From Gadus chalcogrammus (lineage: Eukaryota > Chordata > Actinopteri > Gadiformes > Gadidae), in assembly GCF_026213295.1 (NCBI RefSeq), contig NC_079419.1, forward strand, positions 14,845,490 through 14,909,489: 64,000 bases of DNA. The letters are read 5' to 3'. A program made the translations under genes and the position numbers. The notes below the pieces were generated by a model. The model was not told the DNA's origin. It saw nothing but the letters and a program-made list of their open reading frames with translations, and did not search any database. Positions 62,704 through 64,000 of the stretch are shown one piece after another (the stretch's first letter is position 1; every line of letters begins with the position of its first letter).

Positions 62704-64000
62704 CGTGTGCGTGTGTGTGTCCACCTGTCCATGAGAACCAGGTCGTCTCTGAGCAGGGTGCAGCGGCCCTTGGGCCAGAACACTTTGACCAGACTGCCAG
62801 AGTCTAACGTAGGATCCATGTGGAGCGCATGGGCGAGGTGGTTCACGGTCTGAGAGACAGAGGAGAGGGGAGGGGGGGGAGAGGGAGGAGGGGGAGGAGA
62901 GAGGAGGGGGAGGAGAGGGAGGAGAGAGGAGGGGGAGGAGGGGGAGGAGGGGGAGGGGGAGGGAGGGAGGGAGGAGAGAGGAGGGGGAGGGGGAGGAGAG
63001 AGGGAGGAGGAGGGGGAGGAGAGAGGAGGGGGAGGAGAGGAGGGGGAGATAGGAGAACGGGAGGAGAGGGATTGGAAAAAGATTAGGAGAAGAGAGGACG
63101 GGAGAGAATGAGGAGGGCAGAGAGAGGGGGAGAGAGGAGACACGGTCACCATGAGAGAACCCCAAACCAGCTCCCTATGACAGCCCAGTCCTTCCAGCAG
63201 CTCCAGACCCCCAGTGCGGGGGTCCTAGCGCCCGCCATGGGCCCCTGTACCTGCAGGCTCCTCCTCTCGGCGGAGGCCTCGGTGGTGAGGTAGGGCTCCT
63301 CCCCGTCCGTGCCCTCCACCCTCAGGAAGCAGTTGGTGGTGTGGCCGATGCCCGTGGGCAGCACGCGGTCACGCAGCATGGCGTTGATCACCGTACTCTT
63401 ACCGTTGCTGGTCCTGGAGGGACAACCAGTCAGAGCTCAGCTACTGGCCCTGAAACAGCCAATCAGAGCTCAGCTACTGGCCCTGAAACAGCCAATCAGA
63501 GCTCAGCTACTGGCCCAGAAACAGCCAATCAGAGATCAGCTACTGGCCCTGAAACAGCTATACCCAATTCTGTATTTTCTCCTTGATTTTCTAACGATGT
63601 ATTGTTCTATAATTTCAATGTAAATGTTTATGTACTTTTTAAGTTAATTTAATTGAAACACATTTGTAATTAAAATGTCAATGCAAAAATATGTTTCAAT
63701 CTTTATTTAAATTTAAACTGAAATTCCAATCAAAATTCGGATTTAAAAGAGGATGAAGAAAGGACGGTCACAGTGAATGACGCTCATAAAAAGATGACCT
63801 TTGAACCATAGCCTAAGCAAAGTGGGCAACAACTGCCAGCCTTTGACCAATTGCAACAGCAGAGGGGAACGCCTGACTCCCTGACCTGCCGAAGAAGGCC
63901 ACCTTCATGTGTCTCCTGGCCAGCACGTCTCTGATGGTGGTCAGCTTGGTGCAGCAGCTCAGCAGCTCCTCGCACTGAGCCTGACCCACCACGCTGGAGC
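55821..64000 (-). CDS. mfn1: Mitofusin 1, C-terminal ~675 residues (partial, 16 exons)
   Basis: Mitofusin 1 is a dynamin-family GTPase of the outer mitochondrial membrane that tethers and fuses mitochondria. Exons (minus): 64000-63886 (cut by window), 63413-63251, 62849-62725, 62381-62273, 62047-61940, 61656-61503, 61375-61308, 61064-60943, 60622-60496, 59330-59226, 58552-58450, 58019-57799, 57427-57314, 56986-56790, 56447-56313, 55884-55821. All phases agree. Seen: G1 GRTSNGKS across the first junction, G2 region [11 protein letters not shown]3 DSPG across another junction, G4 NRWD; helical [28 protein letters not shown]; the membrane hairpin [16 protein letters not shown] and [17 protein letters not shown]2 coiled coil [20 protein letters not shown]; stop after QYLHG. 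LMNTEK and SPGTDVT fit MFN1 better than MFN2, as does linkage to pex5l. About 65 N-terminal residues lie outside. The exon at 58552-58450 is the most diverged and has a weak GTCC donor. Confidence 0.95.
55925..56140. repeat. Degenerate tandem repeat in last mfn1 intron
   Basis: Short units alternate AACCAGCTCAAGTCAGCT, CAAACCACATTAAACCA and ACCACCTTAA. Confidence 0.85.
57590..57780. repeat. ~62-bp tandem array (3 copies)
   Basis: Units contain CACTATGTAGTTAGTATTAC, ACAGTACTAACCACATAATG and AGTACTGTGTAGTACT. Each is partly self-complementary. The array abuts the donor side of mfn1 exon 58019-57799. Confidence 0.92.
58045..58260. repeat. ~44-bp tandem array (5 copies)
   Basis: Units carry CCTCTCCGAGCGGACCGATT and CACCAAAATAAAAG. 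It starts about 25 bp upstream of the acceptor of mfn1 exon 58019-57799. Confidence 0.92.
58555..58780. repeat. GGA-rich purine tract
   Basis: GGAGGAGGAGG words on the plus strand. On the mfn1 strand this is a long CCT-rich tract directly upstream of the acceptor at 58553, where it serves as an extended polypyrimidine tract. Confidence 0.85.
58990..59042. repeat. Short (ATT)n tract
   Basis: About 9 ATT units near 59017-59040. Confidence 0.8.
60690..60750 (-). mobile_element. tRNA-like fragment
   Basis: Minus-strand TACAGTAGCTCGTCATTTGG followed by CCGGGTTTGATCCCTG, A- and B-box like. Confidence 0.4.
61463..61510 (-). repeat. mfn1: 19-bp donor-region duplication in mfn1
   Basis: On the mfn1 strand the intron begins with GTGAGACGGGTGGAGATGG, repeated once exactly and then in part. 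A second potential donor lies 19 nt inside the intron. Confidence 0.88.
61785..61920. repeat. 13-15-bp minisatellite GGGGGTCTGACG
   Basis: About 10 units based on GGGGGTCTGACG, located just before the mfn1 exon donor at 61940. Confidence 0.93.
62173..62206. repeat. (GT)n microsatellite in mfn1 intron
   Basis: Part of a GT-rich stretch from 62066 to 62265. Confidence 0.93.
62429..62482. repeat. (GT)n microsatellite in mfn1 intron
   Basis: About 26 GT units; a looser GT-rich stretch continues to 62720, next to the donor of exon 62849-62725. Confidence 0.95.
62858..63070. repeat. GGGGGA/GGAGGA purine tract
   Basis: Almost pure G/A on the plus strand. On the mfn1 strand it is a 200-nt C/T tract just upstream of the acceptor at 62850. 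Confidence 0.92.
63418..63556. repeat. 33-bp minisatellite (4 copies)
   Basis: Units carry CAGCCAATCAGAGCTCAGCT and ACTGGCCCTGAAA. It starts right at the acceptor of mfn1 exon 63413-63251. Confidence 0.95.

Noticed and set aside
55821..64000. Mitofusin 2 instead of mitofusin 1
   Set aside because: SPGTDVT, LMNTEK and [15 protein letters not shown] match MFN1 better, and pex5l linkage fits human 3q26; a few residues (GGALAEGF) are MFN2-like, so a small doubt remains.

Overview
The window is vertebrate genomic DNA: long introns with GT-AG exons, no operons and very many simple repeats. Three protein genes can be reconstructed exon by exon. They read as teleost versions of prohibitin 2 (phb2, minus strand, complete), PEX5-like/TRIP8b (pex5l, plus strand, apparently complete) and mitofusin 1 (mfn1, minus strand, its N-terminal end cut off by the window edge). 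The density of long (AC)n/(GT)n tracts, with other di-, tri- and tetranucleotide repeats and dozens of minisatellites, resembles what is known of cod-like (gadiform) fishes. That species guess is inference; teleost is much safer.

Layout. 1-8155: no convincing gene; microsatellites, purine/pyrimidine tracts, tRNA-derived SINE-like fragments and two minisatellites grown at SINE tails. 8156-19003: phb2 on the minus strand, ten coding exons, with minisatellites in several introns. 19004-25223: gap between the divergent phb2 and pex5l genes, no coding sequence recognised. 25224-51102: pex5l, thirteen coding exons, with a 10.7-kb first intron and a 7-kb intron made largely of tandem arrays. 51103-55820: gap between the convergent pex5l and mfn1 genes, holding a CTCF-like motif. 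55821-64000: mfn1, sixteen exons visible.

Functions. phb2 is an inner-mitochondrial-membrane scaffold, mfn1 an outer-membrane fusion GTPase, and pex5l a TPR protein that in mammals is an HCN-channel auxiliary subunit related to the peroxisomal import receptor PEX5. The linkage looks like ancestral synteny rather than a shared pathway. Human PEX5L and MFN1 are neighbours on 3q26; human PHB2 lies beside PEX5 on the paralogous 12p13 block, so this phb2 may be a fish-retained genome-duplication copy.

Most interesting signal. Tandem duplications sit on or against splice sites in all three genes. About 20 copies of a strong 5' splice site follow phb2 exon 4. Three extra donors follow the eighth coding exon of pex5l, and one follows an mfn1 exon. 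Two pex5l exons have their 3' splice sites duplicated in tandem, and three pex5l exons have (TG)n in place of a polypyrimidine tract. A 42-bp tRNA-like T-arm unit is repeated 17 times in a pex5l intron.
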